Virus record (IMG/VR): IMGVR_UViG_3300017749_002349
Coordinates: 1 to 25,608 of that record
Direction: 5' to 3' (one strand)
Origin: a virus
DNA: 25,608 nt
Part shown: positions 14,192 through 24,111 of the stretch, piece after piece
Layout of the letters: the number at the start of each line of letters is the position of its first letter
How positions within the stretch are numbered: the first letter of the stretch is position 1
The notes under the pieces: generated by a model
What the model saw: the letters and a program-made list of their open reading frames with translations, nothing else
Databases searched by the model: none
Told to the model about the DNA's origin: nothing
Program-made: the position numbers and the translations under genes

Positions 14192-17100
14192 ATGCCAGAA
14201 AAAACTGATTTAAATATAGCACCGTATTACGATGACTTTTCGGAAGATAAGAAATTCAATAAAGTTCTTTTTAGAGCGGGTCGTCCATTACAGTCTAGAG
14301 AACTAACTCAAACACAATCCATATTACAAAATCAAATTGAAAGATTTGGTTCTCATATGTTTGAAGAGGGGTCTTTAGTCACTGGTGCAGAATCAGATGT
14401 AGATTTAGAAATATTTTATGTAAAGGTAAATTCTGCAAACCCCAATTCAAATGGTTCTGCAAATGTTGAAGACTATAGAACAACATTTCATAATAAATTT
14501 GTAAGAGGTAAATCTTCGGGTGTTGTTGGTAAAGTATTCACTTCAAGTGAAGAAACAACTGATGATGCAATAACATTGTTTGTCAAATTTCATTCACAGG
14601 GAACAGATTCAAATAACTCAGTAGTTTTTTATTCAGGTGAAGAATTACAAGAGTGTACATTAGGTGAAGATGGAACAGTCACTGTAAACAGTGCTAATAA
14701 TAATGAGTTTACAATTAAACCTAAAACAGATAGTCCAGTTGGTCGTTCTTCAATTGCAAGTATATCAGAAGGTATCATATTTGCCAGAGGATTCTTTTGT
14801 AAGGTTGATGCACAAACATTAATTTTAGAAAAGTATTCAGGTAAACCAACATACAGAGTAGGTCTAACAATTGCAGAAAGTCTGTTATCTTCTGCAGATG
14901 ATACAACTTTGTTAGATAATTCTTCAGGTACAACAAACGAAAATGCAGCTGGTGCTGATAGACTTAAATTAGATTTTACACTATCTAAGTATACACTTGA
15001 TACTGCTGATGATGTGGACTTCGTAGAACTTGTCAGGGTTAATCAGGGTATCATAGAATTAAAAATCACTAGACCGATATACAATGAGATAGAAAACTCA
15101 ATGGCACGAAGAACATTCGATGCAAATGGTGATTTTGTTGTAAGACAATTTACACATAGTTTAAGAGAACACTTAGACGACACTACAAACAGAGGATACT
15201 ATACTTCAACAAATGGCGGAGATGTAGATAAATTTGTAATGCAAGTATCGCCTGGTAAAGCATATGTTAAAGGATATGAAATAGACAAGATTGGAACAAC
15301 ACCAATACCTTTCAATAAGGCAAGGTCTACAGTCACACTAAACAACACAAACACTCCAGTTAGACTTGGAAACAAATTAAGAATTACAAATGTTCACTCC
15401 TTACCTGAGTTTGGTAATGAGAGTGGAGATGCAAGTATATCACCATTTAAAGAAGTCACACTTTGGGATACTACAATATCAAGTGACGGAACAGAACCTA
15501 CAAGTGGAAAGATTGGTTTTGCAAGATTAAGAAACATAGATTTACAAAGTGGTACTGCATCTTCAAATGAATATGATGCAAATTCTGTATGGAACTTATA
15601 CTTATTTGACATTAAAATGCTAACAAAACTAAGTGGTACACTTAGTGGAACATTTACAGAAGGTGACCAAGTAGTTGGTGGAACTTCAGGTGCAACTGGT
15701 ATTGTTTCATATACTGCAAGTGGTCAGTTATATATTCATGACGTAGTAGGAACATTCGTAGTTGGTGATGCAATTACAACTAATGGTACAACTAGTGGAA
15801 CAACAACAGTCACTGCTGTAAGAAACTACAACATTGACCGTGCAAGAGGTGTATCACAAGACCCTGTAGATGCAAGTTCAACAATATTTACTGCAAATGT
15901 TAAGGTAGACGCTTCTAAAGTTTTATTGGGAACATTGACATTTGGTACTAACACTGCAGTCACTGGTTTTGCAACATCATTCACAACAGAATTAAAAGAA
16001 GGTGATTTTATAGTAAACCCTGCAAGTGGTCAATCACTAATAGTTGCAAGTGTCACTGATGACACTAACCTTGTACTCTCAAGTGCATCTTCAAGTGCAT
16101 ATACAGGTAATGTCACTAGAAATCGTGCAACTTTATATAACCAAGACCAAACTGCTTCTATATTTTCATGGCCAAGAGACTGGGTAAAAACACATTCATG
16201 TGATTCTATTCAAGTAAGAAGACAACAAGTGGTTGATGTATCAGGTGGTTCATTTACTATATCTACAGGTTCAAACGCAACCTTCGGTGCATTAAATACC
16301 GATAACTTTACAATTGCAGTTGTAAAGGCTTCTACAGATGGAAGTGCATATGATTTAGGAGACCTTTTAAACATAGAAGACTTAACAGGAACTGCAGCTT
16401 CAGATGGTGGTTCAGGTCAAACACTTACTAAATCAATTGCAAACAATAATGGTGCAAAACTTAAAATAACATTTACAGTCAATAGAACAAACCCAGCTTC
16501 TAGAAATAAGACATTGAGACAATCAAGATTACTTGGTGTTGAAAGTGCAAGAAGTGCTGGTGGGTTCTATGGAACTGCATATGATGATAAAGAAATTACA
16601 CTAGGTGTTTCAGACGTTCATAAGATTCATGCAATATATGAAGGAGTAGGAGGAACAACACCTCTACCACCTTCTTCATATTTCTCAGTAGATAGTGGAA
16701 CCTTCCAAGTCTATGAAACAATAGTAGGACAGACTTCAGACGCACGTGCAATTCTTATTACATATAGTGGTTCACTTTCAACTTCATATTATAGAATGGT
16801 ATCAGGTACATTTACAGAAGGTGAAAGTATTGTCGGTCAGACTTCACTTGCAGTCGCAACAATTACTAGTGTATCACAAGGTTCACCCGATATCAAGTCT
16901 AGATTCTTCTTTGACAATGGACAAAGAGATGGTTTCTATGACCTTGCAAAAATTACAAGAAAGGTTGGAGAACCAGTTCCTTCAGGAAAGGTATTAATTG
17001 TATTCGATTACTTCACTTCAGATAGTGGAGATTTCTTTGATGTTGAATCATATGACTCTATACCATATCAAGACATTCCAGTATACTCTCCAAGTAGAGT

Positions 17101-20100
17101 AGATTTAGGTGGTTTAGAGCCTGATGGAACATTTGAACTTTCAGACGCAGTTGACTTTAGACCAGTTGTAGGACAAATTATTGGTACTTCAACATTTGGA
17201 ACAACGAACACACAAGACCCAACCAACCCAGTGAACTTATCACATAGTACAGAGGGTGCTGTTTATGCACCATTTGGATATGATACTGGTAGAGATTTTG
17301 GTTCTTCTAGAACTGGTATATCATCTACTGGTGCAAGTGCAAACGATACCCCAGTGACAGGTTCAAGTGTAGTTGGTGACATATCTTTCTATGTTGGTAG
17401 AATTGATAAAGTATTTTTACATAAGTCAGGTTCATTCCAAACTTCTTCAGGTATTCCTGCACTATCGCCAACCAAACCAAAGGCAATAGACGATGCAATA
17501 GAATTATTTGAAGTTCAGATTCCTGCATATACAAAGAATTTAAAAAATATAAGAGTCAGAACACAAGACCATAGAAGATTTACAATGAAAGATATCGGTA
17601 AAATCAATAACCGTGTCACAAACTTAGAACGAATTACTGCATTATCTTTATTAGAAAGAGATACACAAACAAAACAAATTTTAGACGCAGACGGATTCGA
17701 TAGATTTAAATCAGGATTCTTAGTAGATAACTTTAGAGGTCATAGAGTTGGTGATGTAAATCACCCCGACTATCAAAATAGTGTAGATACTAAACTTGGT
17801 GCAATGAGACCTAAGTCTTATTCACAATTCTTTGACATTGAGTTTAATAGTGTATTGTCATCAAACTTCCAAAAGACTGGAGACTTAATTACTTTACCTT
17901 ATACACCTGCAACATATGTAAATCAAGATAAGGCCTCAAGAACAATTAATGTTAATCCATATCATGTATTTAATTTCTTTGGAACAGTTAAGTTATCACC
18001 CGAAACAGATATATGGAATGATACAGAACAATTACCCGAAGTAAGAATTAACAGAGAAGGAAACTTTGATGCAGTTCTTGCTGAAAATACAAACTCACTA
18101 GGAACAGTTTGGAACTCATGGCAGACAACATGGGTTGGTGAACCTAACGTAGTATCAACAGAAGTGCAGGCCACTTCTAATGGTTCTTGGAGTGGAGACC
18201 CAGCACAAGGTGGTGAATGGGTTGCAGGGTTATCCGTCACAAGAGAAGTCACTGAAACTGTAGAAACACAAACAAGAACAGGTGTGACAACAAGTGTTGT
18301 AGAAGACTTTGTAGAAACAAGAAACGATAGAGTTGTAAGTATATCAATAGTACCTTTCATGAGGTCTAGAACTATTGAGATAGATGCAACCAACTTAAAA
18401 CCAAATACAAACCACTATTTCTTCTTTGACGGAATACGAGTTGATAAATTTACTAAACCATTTAGTACAACATATTCACAAGACGGTGGAATCACAACTA
18501 CATCAGAATGTAAATCAGACGGTAATGGTAGACTTCGTGCATACTTTGAATTACCTAATAATAATGTACAAAGATTCCCAACAGGACAAAGAGAATTAAG
18601 ATTAACTTCTAGTTATTATGATTTAACAAATCCAGGCTCACAAGCGAGTGGTGTCTATCAAGCACAAGGTTTATTACAATCTAACCAAACAGAGATAACA
18701 TCTACAAGAAACGGTAGAGTAATATTAGAAAGAACTAATGGTTCTAGACAAATTACTAGAAGTGGTGAAAGAATAAATGCACAAGTATTTGATACCGTGT
18801 CTCCACCAGTACCACCAGTGCCAGAATTACCTGTAATACCTGAGATTATACAAGACCCTGTACCAATACCAGTACCTCCACCATTCATTGCGGCACCATT
18901 GCCACCATTGGTTGAGCCAGAACCATTTATTGCACCTCCAGTATTTATTCCTACAACAAGACAAATACTTGATATACCTGATAGGATAGAAGACAGAAGA
19001 TTCTTTGATTTCCCATTAGAAAGAGGTTGGGGAGACCCACTTGCACAATCATTCTTGGTTGAAAAATCAGGTGGTATGTTCGTGACATCTTTAGATTTAT
19101 ACTTTGAGAAAAAAGATACAACATTACCAGTTTCTGTTGAAATTAGAAATATGGTAAATGGATATCCAGGCCAAACTGTAATACCTTTCTCAACAGTGAC
19201 TAAGAACCCAGGCGATGTAAACACTTCAACAGACGGTTCTGCAGTGACAACATTTACATTTGAATCTCCAGTTTACTTAGAAGAAGATTTTGAATATTCA
19301 TTTGTTGTTTATTCTAACTCAAATGAGTACACTGCATTCATATCAAGAATGGGTGAGAAAGACCTTGCAACAAGTCAGACAATTTCAGGACAACCATATG
19401 CAGGTTCATTATTTGTGTCTCAGAATGCATCAACATGGACTGCAACACAAGAAGATGACCTTAAGTTCCACATGAAAATTGCAAACTTTGATGTATCTAA
19501 AATACCAGTATTGAAATTTGAAAACAAAGCATTACCAGTTTCTACTTTACAAACAAATCCTGTTGAAACATTCAGTGGTCAACAGTATGTAAAAGTTTAT
19601 AATTATACTCATGGTATGTACACAACAAATTCAAATGTGACTATTGCAGGAGTGACAGGTGATAAAGAAAATGGTGTATTAAATATTGCAACACCTTCAG
19701 TAAGTGGAACACCTACTAATGGAACATTTAATGTGTCTCTTACTGGTGGAACAGGAACAGGTGCAACTGCAGAATTTACAGTTGCAAGTAATGTTATAAC
19801 TACTTCATACATAACAGACCCAGGCACAGGATATGCAACAACAGATACATTGTCTGCAACAAACTTTGACGGTGGAACTGCAGACTTAACAGTGGGTGTA
19901 GATGTAGTTGGTGATACACTAGGTGGAGTTCCAGTGGCTGCAATCAATCAAACATTTACTGCAGTTGCAAATATGGAAATAGATTCATTTACAGTAATCC
20001 CCGATATATCTAGTTATGATGTTAAAACAACATACGCATCGAATGACTCAACAGTTGGTGGTGGAGAAAACGCAACTTCAACTAGAAACTATTACTATGA

Positions 20101-20845
20101 TACACTGCATACATTGATTCCAAGTTTAAATTACAACATGACTAGAATTAGTGCAAGTGTATTAACAACACCTATGGATTCGCCTGAAGGATATAGTAAT
20201 GGAACTGCATACACTAAAAACACAACAAGTAAGTTTATCACATTAAATGATAATGTGTTCTTTGATTCACCAAGTGTAGTTGCATCTCCATTAAACGAAA
20301 CTAATGAGATGTCTTCAGAGAAATCATTTACATGTACACTTCAATTACAATCTGTAAACGGAAATGTTTCACCAGTAATTGATGTTGGAACAATAGGTGC
20401 AATAGGTATTTCAAATAGAATTAATAATATTGATAGTTCTTCAGATGTACAAACAGGAACAGTCTATACTCCTTCAACAGAACCTGATGGAGATAATAAT
20501 GCAATGGTATATTGTACAAGAAAGGTTAATTTAAAAACACCTGCAACAACACTTAAAGTTATTTCAGATGTGTTTAGACCACCAACAACAGAAATTGAAG
20601 TGTTATACAAAGTTCTTAAGAATGATGAATCAACACCATTTGATGATTTAAACTGGGAGTATTTCAATACAACAGGAACGCCTGATACAACTGTAGAGGC
20701 AGACGCAAGAAACTTTAAAGAATATGAGTGGACTGTTGATGACCTACCCGAGTTTAGTGCATTCGCAATTAAGATTGTTGGTAAAGGAACAAATAGTTCA
20801 GTAGTACCTATGGTATCTGCATTAAGATGTTTAGGTCTTGCATAA
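14192..20845 (+). CDS. Giant DUF4815-type baseplate/tail structural protein
   Basis: This 2217-residue protein starts MPEKTDLNIAPYYDDFSEDK, then FRAGRPLQSRELTQTQSILQ and NQIERFGSHMFEEGS. This N-terminal signature is that of large DUF4815 virion proteins of marine T4-like phages. Its place after gp8, where T4 has genes 9 and 10, suggests it takes the role of the outer wedge/fibre-socket proteins; that is inference. Beta modules with GEx(V/I)VG(G/Q)TS motifs lie near residues 483-545 and 840-890. A proline-rich hinge lies at about 1537-1590. After the hinge, DPLAQSFLVEKSGGMFVTSL begins a jelly-roll-like domain (about 1610-1730). A glycine-rich repeat lies near 1846-1915, and the C-terminal strands end VPMVSALRCLGLA. 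There is no enzymatic motif. The stop codon overlaps the next ATG by one base. Confidence 0.85.
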   Translation: MPEKTDLNIAPYYDDFSEDKKFNKVLFRAGRPLQSRELTQTQSILQNQIERFGSHMFEEGSLVTGAESDVDLEIFYVKVNSANPNSNGSANVEDYRTTFHNKFVRGKSSGVVGKVFTSSEETTDDAITLFVKFHSQGTDSNNSVVFYSGEELQECTLGEDGTVTVNSANNNEFTIKPKTDSPVGRSSIASISEGIIFARGFFCKVDAQTLILEKYSGKPTYRVGLTIAESLLSSADDTTLLDNSSGTTNENAAGADRLKLDFTLSKYTLDTADDVDFVELVRVNQGIIELKITRPIYNEIENSMARRTFDANGDFVVRQFTHSLREHLDDTTNRGYYTSTNGGDVDKFVMQVSPGKAYVKGYEIDKIGTTPIPFNKARSTVTLNNTNTPVRLGNKLRITNVHSLPEFGNESGDASISPFKEVTLWDTTISSDGTEPTSGKIGFARLRNIDLQSGTASSNEYDANSVWNLYLFDIKMLTKLSGTLSGTFTEGDQVVGGTSGATGIVSYTASGQLYIHDVVGTFVVGDAITTNGTTSGTTTVTAVRNYNIDRARGVSQDPVDASSTIFTANVKVDASKVLLGTLTFGTNTAVTGFATSFTTELKEGDFIVNPASGQSLIVASVTDDTNLVLSSASSSAYTGNVTRNRATLYNQDQTASIFSWPRDWVKTHSCDSIQVRRQQVVDVSGGSFTISTGSNATFGALNTDNFTIAVVKASTDGSAYDLGDLLNIEDLTGTAASDGGSGQTLTKSIANNNGAKLKITFTVNRTNPASRNKTLRQSRLLGVESARSAGGFYGTAYDDKEITLGVSDVHKIHAIYEGVGGTTPLPPSSYFSVDSGTFQVYETIVGQTSDARAILITYSGSLSTSYYRMVSGTFTEGESIVGQTSLAVATITSVSQGSPDIKSRFFFDNGQRDGFYDLAKITRKVGEPVPSGKVLIVFDYFTSDSGDFFDVESYDSIPYQDIPVYSPSRVDLGGLEPDGTFELSDAVDFRPVVGQIIGTSTFGTTNTQDPTNPVNLSHSTEGAVYAPFGYDTGRDFGSSRTGISSTGASANDTPVTGSSVVGDISFYVGRIDKVFLHKSGSFQTSSGIPALSPTKPKAIDDAIELFEVQIPAYTKNLKNIRVRTQDHRRFTMKDIGKINNRVTNLERITALSLLERDTQTKQILDADGFDRFKSGFLVDNFRGHRVGDVNHPDYQNSVDTKLGAMRPKSYSQFFDIEFNSVLSSNFQKTGDLITLPYTPATYVNQDKASRTINVNPYHVFNFFGTVKLSPETDIWNDTEQLPEVRINREGNFDAVLAENTNSLGTVWNSWQTTWVGEPNVVSTEVQATSNGSWSGDPAQGGEWVAGLSVTREVTETVETQTRTGVTTSVVEDFVETRNDRVVSISIVPFMRSRTIEIDATNLKPNTNHYFFFDGIRVDKFTKPFSTTYSQDGGITTTSECKSDGNGRLRAYFELPNNNVQRFPTGQRELRLTSSYYDLTNPGSQASGVYQAQGLLQSNQTEITSTRNGRVILERTNGSRQITRSGERINAQVFDTVSPPVPPVPELPVIPEIIQDPVPIPVPPPFIAAPLPPLVEPEPFIAPPVFIPTTRQILDIPDRIEDRRFFDFPLERGWGDPLAQSFLVEKSGGMFVTSLDLYFEKKDTTLPVSVEIRNMVNGYPGQTVIPFSTVTKNPGDVNTSTDGSAVTTFTFESPVYLEEDFEYSFVVYSNSNEYTAFISRMGEKDLATSQTISGQPYAGSLFVSQNASTWTATQEDDLKFHMKIANFDVSKIPVLKFENKALPVSTLQTNPVETFSGQQYVKVYNYTHGMYTTNSNVTIAGVTGDKENGVLNIATPSVSGTPTNGTFNVSLTGGTGTGATAEFTVASNVITTSYITDPGTGYATTDTLSATNFDGGTADLTVGVDVVGDTLGGVPVAAINQTFTAVANMEIDSFTVIPDISSYDVKTTYASNDSTVGGGENATSTRNYYYDTLHTLIPSLNYNMTRISASVLTTPMDSPEGYSNGTAYTKNTTSKFITLNDNVFFDSPSVVASPLNETNEMSSEKSFTCTLQLQSVNGNVSPVIDVGTIGAIGISNRINNIDSSSDVQTGTVYTPSTEPDGDNNAMVYCTRKVNLKTPATTLKVISDVFRPPTTEIEVLYKVLKNDESTPFDDLNWEYFNTTGTPDTTVEADARNFKEYEWTVDDLPEFSAFAIKIVGKGTNSSVVPMVSALRCLGLA

Positions 20846-21057
20846 TGTCTGAGTATATCAAAGTAGAAGGACATACATCTTTGTTAAGAGATTCCGAATC
20901 TTCTGCAATTGTAAATACGGACATAAGTGCATGGAGATTACAAAAACTTAGAAAAGATAACTATAAAAAACAAGTAGAAGAAATAAATAATATTAAGAGT
21001 GATATAAACGATATGAAAAACATTCTTACTCAAATAGTGGAAAAGATAAATGGCTAA
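20845..21057 (+). CDS. Small conserved phage protein with C-terminal coiled coil
   Basis: This 70-residue protein begins at the ATG overlapping the preceding stop (TAATG). An upstream in-frame ATG at 20827 would lie within the end of the 14192 gene and is less likely. The N-terminal half, EYIKVEGHTSLLRDSESSAI then VNTDISAW, is a motif I recall from short proteins of T4-like marine phages placed among tail genes. The C-terminal half (about 40-68, with VEEINNIKSDINDMKNILTQ) has hydrophobic heptad spacing and is probably a coiled coil. Function is unknown; a small structural or assembly factor that trimerises is plausible. It overlaps the following fibre gene by eight bases (ATGGCTAA), so the two are likely translationally coupled. 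Confidence 0.85.
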   Translation: MSEYIKVEGHTSLLRDSESSAIVNTDISAWRLQKLRKDNYKKQVEEINNIKSDINDMKNILTQIVEKING

Positions 21058-22843
21058 ACAAGTAGACCAATTCAGTACTTTAGAAGACTTCAGAAAAACC
21101 TTTAATGAGGTTTCTACAGATGTTGGCGATATAGGTGGACTTAGAACTACAAGTCAAGGTACTATTGTAGACGCAGTAAACAGTATTGAAGACAAGTCAT
21201 TCTTTTTCCAAGAATTTATTTTTATTGCAACTTCAGGACAAACTACATTTTCAGGAACAGATAGTTTTGGAAATACACTAGAATTTAAAAAAGATAGATT
21301 ACAAGTTTATGTAGAAAGAGACCACCAAATAAAAGATGACGACTATACAATCGGTGGATTTGGTGTATTAAGTGGAAACACTTATAGTCAGATTACACTT
21401 GCTACTGGTGCGACTGTTGGTGATAAGATTACTGTATATTCATACACTGGTTCATACTTAGGAGTTGCAGACTCAGGTGTTGCAACAGGGTTCTTTAACC
21501 AAACTGCAGAAAATGTAATTTACAACAACAATGATAGTGGAATCATATTTAATGAGACTTCTATTAATGCAACAACTACACTTTCAACAAGTGCAAAAAT
21601 AGAGTTTGACGGAAATGTATATCACCAAGATAATGTCACACTTGCAAGTGGTAAAACATTAACTGCACCAACACTTACAGATGGAACTATGTCTATCAAT
21701 AGTGGTGCAATCACAAGTGCAACTACTGGTTCATTTAGTGGTAATGTTGGAGTTGGTTCACTTACTTCTGCTGGAGATGTCGCAGGAACAACTGGTACAT
21801 TCTCTTCAAGTATATCTGCAACTGCAGGTACTTTCTCTTCAGATTTAACAGTCACTGGAAACACTACACTAAATGGTAATATTGATTTAGGTAATGCTAG
21901 TGGTGATACGATTAGCTTGACAGGTTCAGTAGATTCTGATATAATATCAGATACGAATAATACTCGTGCCTTAGGGTCTAGTAGTAAAAGGTGGTCAACT
22001 GTATACTCAACAGATTTAAATGCAACAGGCACCTCTACATTGTCTACAGTGGACATTAATGGTGGTAATATAGACGGTACAGTAATCGGTAGTTCAACTG
22101 CAGCTGCAATTACTGGTACATTAATTACTGCAAGTACAAACTTTGCAGGAGACTTAACTGGTGATGTCACTGGTACAGTTTCTAGTATTGCAAATCATGA
22201 TACAGGAGACTTGACAGAAGGGTCTAATTTGTATTATACTGATACTAGAGCAAACTCTGCTTTTGATACTAGACTTGCAACTAAAAATACAGCAAACTTG
22301 AGTGAAGGCACCAATTTGTATTATACTGATGCAAGGGTATCAACAAGAACAGACACTATATTAAATCACTCTAACCACACTAATATTACAGTAAGTAAAG
22401 TTGGTGATGAGTTGAGATTATCTGCAACAGAAGACAACCTTGCAAACAATACTGCAAATGATTTAAGTGATATTAATTATACTTCATCTCCTACTGCAGG
22501 TCAAATCCTTGCATGGGATGCTAGTGCAGGATATTGGGAACCTGTAGACCCAAGTAATACTACAGATAATGTTTCAGAAGGTTCGAACAATAAGTATTTC
22601 TCAGACGATAGAATGAATGCAATTATAGATGTTGCAGCTTCTAAAGGTCTTGTAAAAACATACGTGGACAATGCGAATGGTGGTGCTGATGACCCTTTAG
22701 ATGGGACAATCACAATCGACCTAAATACCTCGAACGGATTAACCGTTAGTAGTAATTCTGTTCAGTTAGATTACGAGACTACAAGTACTGCACCTACTCA
22801 AGTAGGTAGTACTTCGACTGGACACTTATGGTTTGTGATATGA
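21050..22843 (+). CDS. Tail-fibre-like protein with YYTD repeats
   Basis: This 597-residue protein has a marine-phage tail fibre layout. An N-terminal virion-attachment region (MAKQVDQFSTLEDFRKTFNE; SFFFQEFIFIATSGQTTFSG) is followed by a small beta domain (LQVYVERDHQIKDDDYTIGG). Next is a long Thr/Ser/Gly-rich shaft (about residues 185-370) with recurrent GTFSS, ATGT and SGNVG segments, probably beta-helical. Then come EGSNLYYTDTRA and EGTNLYYTDARV repeats (about 388-430) and a degenerate EGSNNKYFSDDRM copy (about 510). SKRWSTVYSTDLNATGTSTL is the motif seen in many fibre shafts before structural repeats. There is no C-terminal intramolecular chaperone signature. It overlaps the 70-residue gene and is followed after one base by the first repeat-protein gene. 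Receptor binding is a reasonable inference, not shown. Confidence 0.8.
   Translation: MAKQVDQFSTLEDFRKTFNEVSTDVGDIGGLRTTSQGTIVDAVNSIEDKSFFFQEFIFIATSGQTTFSGTDSFGNTLEFKKDRLQVYVERDHQIKDDDYTIGGFGVLSGNTYSQITLATGATVGDKITVYSYTGSYLGVADSGVATGFFNQTAENVIYNNNDSGIIFNETSINATTTLSTSAKIEFDGNVYHQDNVTLASGKTLTAPTLTDGTMSINSGAITSATTGSFSGNVGVGSLTSAGDVAGTTGTFSSSISATAGTFSSDLTVTGNTTLNGNIDLGNASGDTISLTGSVDSDIISDTNNTRALGSSSKRWSTVYSTDLNATGTSTLSTVDINGGNIDGTVIGSSTAAAITGTLITASTNFAGDLTGDVTGTVSSIANHDTGDLTEGSNLYYTDTRANSAFDTRLATKNTANLSEGTNLYYTDARVSTRTDTILNHSNHTNITVSKVGDELRLSATEDNLANNTANDLSDINYTSSPTAGQILAWDASAGYWEPVDPSNTTDNVSEGSNNKYFSDDRMNAIIDVAASKGLVKTYVDNANGGADDPLDGTITIDLNTSNGLTVSSNSVQLDYETTSTAPTQVGSTSTGHLWFVI
22226..22330 (+). 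repeat. Direct repeat encoding the YYTD motif
   Basis: An 18-base sequence, AATTTGTATTATACTGAT, occurs at 22226-22243 and again at 22313-22330, 87 bases (29 codons) apart and in frame. It encodes the NLYYTD core of two successive repeats in the fibre protein. Confidence 0.8.
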
Positions 22844-22844
22844 T

Positions 22845-24098
22845 ATGTCTGATGAAATTTATGTAAATATAGGAACTTCGTTCCAACAACCCTACCAAGG
22901 ACAAGGACTTGCACAAGGTCGTACACCTGTTATAGCACAATATATTGCAAGAAAACCTGCAAATGCACAAACACCTTTTACATATCAAAATAGACAACCT
23001 GCAAGTGCAAGACAACCCAGTTCTGCACAAACACCTTATATTGCAAATAGACAGACCCCTTCCATAGTTCAGGCAACTGCAAATTATCCATATATTGCAT
23101 CTGCACAACAGACATATCCTTACATTGCAAATGCACAAACTACTACTCAAAATACTGGAAGAGCGCCTATAATATATCAGGCAACAGGAAGAACGCCATT
23201 TACATATGCAAGACAAGGACAAACACCATATAGTGCAACTGGAAGACTACCTTCTACATATGAAACACAAGGTCAAACACCTTACAGTTTTCAACAGAAT
23301 TATCAACAAACATATGAAACACAAGGACAACAACCTTATACATTTAATGATACTGGTCAACAACCTTCTATATATCAAGCTCAGGGAACACAACCATATA
23401 GTTATCAACAGAATTATCAGACCCCAACTATATACACTGCACAAGTAAGTACCAATAGTCAAGCAACATATCAACACCCGACTACATATCAACATCAGGC
23501 ACAGATAACTTACAGACACCCTACTAATTCTCAGAGTGTATTTCAAACTACAGTACAAGCACAAACAACGTATCAGCACCCTTATACAGCTCAAACTCCT
23601 GCTTCTACAATTGGAAGACAACCTACAACATACACTTATCCCGACCCTGCAGTTTGGGGCCCGTATCCAGTGACAGGTGGTTTATTGTCTAGTTATTCGT
23701 ACTATTATGAAGGATTTAGAAGTCAAAATCCAGTTGCGCCAGTGCAATATGGAGATGCATTTGGTTCAAGTCCTTGGCCTGCGATTCCTTCAAGTACTCC
23801 AGGCTATCAATATATTCAACGACAATATTGGTTGAATAGACCAAGTAATTCTACTTTATCGGGAACACTGAATCTTGGAAACTTTGCACCTACAATAACA
23901 TTTAGTACTCAATTTCAATATCTTCAAATTATTAGTGGTGGAACCACTACAAATATACCTTATGCAACCTTTACGCCAAATGGTTCGCCTATGACACCAG
24001 GCAATGCATTGTGGAGTGGAAGTATGCCTATTGTCACATCACAATTCCCAACTCATATAATTTTTAACGGTAATAGCGCCACATTAGCATTATTTTAA
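22845..24098 (+). CDS. Pro/Tyr/Gln repeat protein with strict two-residue alternation
   Basis: This 417-residue protein starts MSDEIYVNIGTSFQQ, one base after the preceding stop. Residues 16-268 are low-complexity units, most often ten residues long with consensus P-Y/S-x-Y/F-x-A-x-x-Q-Q/T (for example PYTFNDTGQQ, PSIYQAQGTQ, PYSYQQNYQT). All 26 prolines in this span are at even positions. All tyrosines and phenylalanines, and nearly all alanines and glycines, are at odd positions. The region has one Lys, three acidic residues, no Cys and no Trp. From about 269 the pattern ends and a non-repetitive domain follows (WGPYPVTGGLLSSYSYYYEG; later GTLNLGNFAPTITFSTQFQY; end NGNSATLALF). I do not recognise a described family. 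Position among fibre genes suggests a fibre or adhesin, and the alternation suggests extended beta structure. Confidence 0.85.
   Translation: MSDEIYVNIGTSFQQPYQGQGLAQGRTPVIAQYIARKPANAQTPFTYQNRQPASARQPSSAQTPYIANRQTPSIVQATANYPYIASAQQTYPYIANAQTTTQNTGRAPIIYQATGRTPFTYARQGQTPYSATGRLPSTYETQGQTPYSFQQNYQQTYETQGQQPYTFNDTGQQPSIYQAQGTQPYSYQQNYQTPTIYTAQVSTNSQATYQHPTTYQHQAQITYRHPTNSQSVFQTTVQAQTTYQHPYTAQTPASTIGRQPTTYTYPDPAVWGPYPVTGGLLSSYSYYYEGFRSQNPVAPVQYGDAFGSSPWPAIPSSTPGYQYIQRQYWLNRPSNSTLSGTLNLGNFAPTITFSTQFQYLQIISGGTTTNIPYATFTPNGSPMTPGNALWSGSMPIVTSQFPTHIIFNGNSATLALF
22890..23648 (+). repeat. Pro/Tyr/Gln repeat tract, units always an even number of codons
   Basis: The spacings between successive prolines across residues 16-268 are 12, 10, 6, 8, 6, 6, 8, 10, 10, 16, 10, 10, 8, 10, 18, 10, 10, 10, 18, 14, 20, 6, 8, 6 and 2. 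All are even, so unit lengths are multiples of six bases. Copies are diverged at DNA level, but short words such as ATTGCAAATGCACAA and ACACAAGGACAA recur. Confidence 0.85.
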
Positions 24099-24099
24099 T

Positions 24100-24103
24100 G
24101 GAG
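24100..24103 (+). promoter_or_regulatory. Shine-Dalgarno of the 24112 gene
   Basis: GGAG lies two bases after the stop of the first repeat gene and 8 bases before the ATG at 24112. The second repeat protein therefore has its own ribosome loading instead of depending only on coupling. Confidence 0.5.
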
Positions 24104-24111
24104 TATAATAA

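Noticed and set aside
18658-19224. 188-codon minus-strand open frame with Gly-rich stretch opposite the proline hinge
   Set aside because: The Gly-rich tract is simply the complement of the proline codons of the plus-strand gene.
21622-22170. 182-codon minus-strand open frame opposite the fibre shaft
   Set aside because: Its Val/Pro/Leu-rich composition is the mirror of the Thr/Ser/Gly repeats on the plus strand. No independent support.
22794-23621. Two long minus-strand open frames, rich in Cys, Leu and Ser, opposite the first repeat gene
   Set aside because: They are by-products of the repeat codons (ACA/GCA/CAA read backwards give Cys/Leu-type codons). They have no promoter or ribosome site and run antisense to a clear coding repeat.
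24104-24111. TATAATAA before the 24112 gene as a promoter
   Set aside because: It differs from the TATAAATA late octamer used elsewhere and has no visible -35 element. The upstream gene ends only a few bases before, and an AT-rich spacer after a GGAG site explains it.
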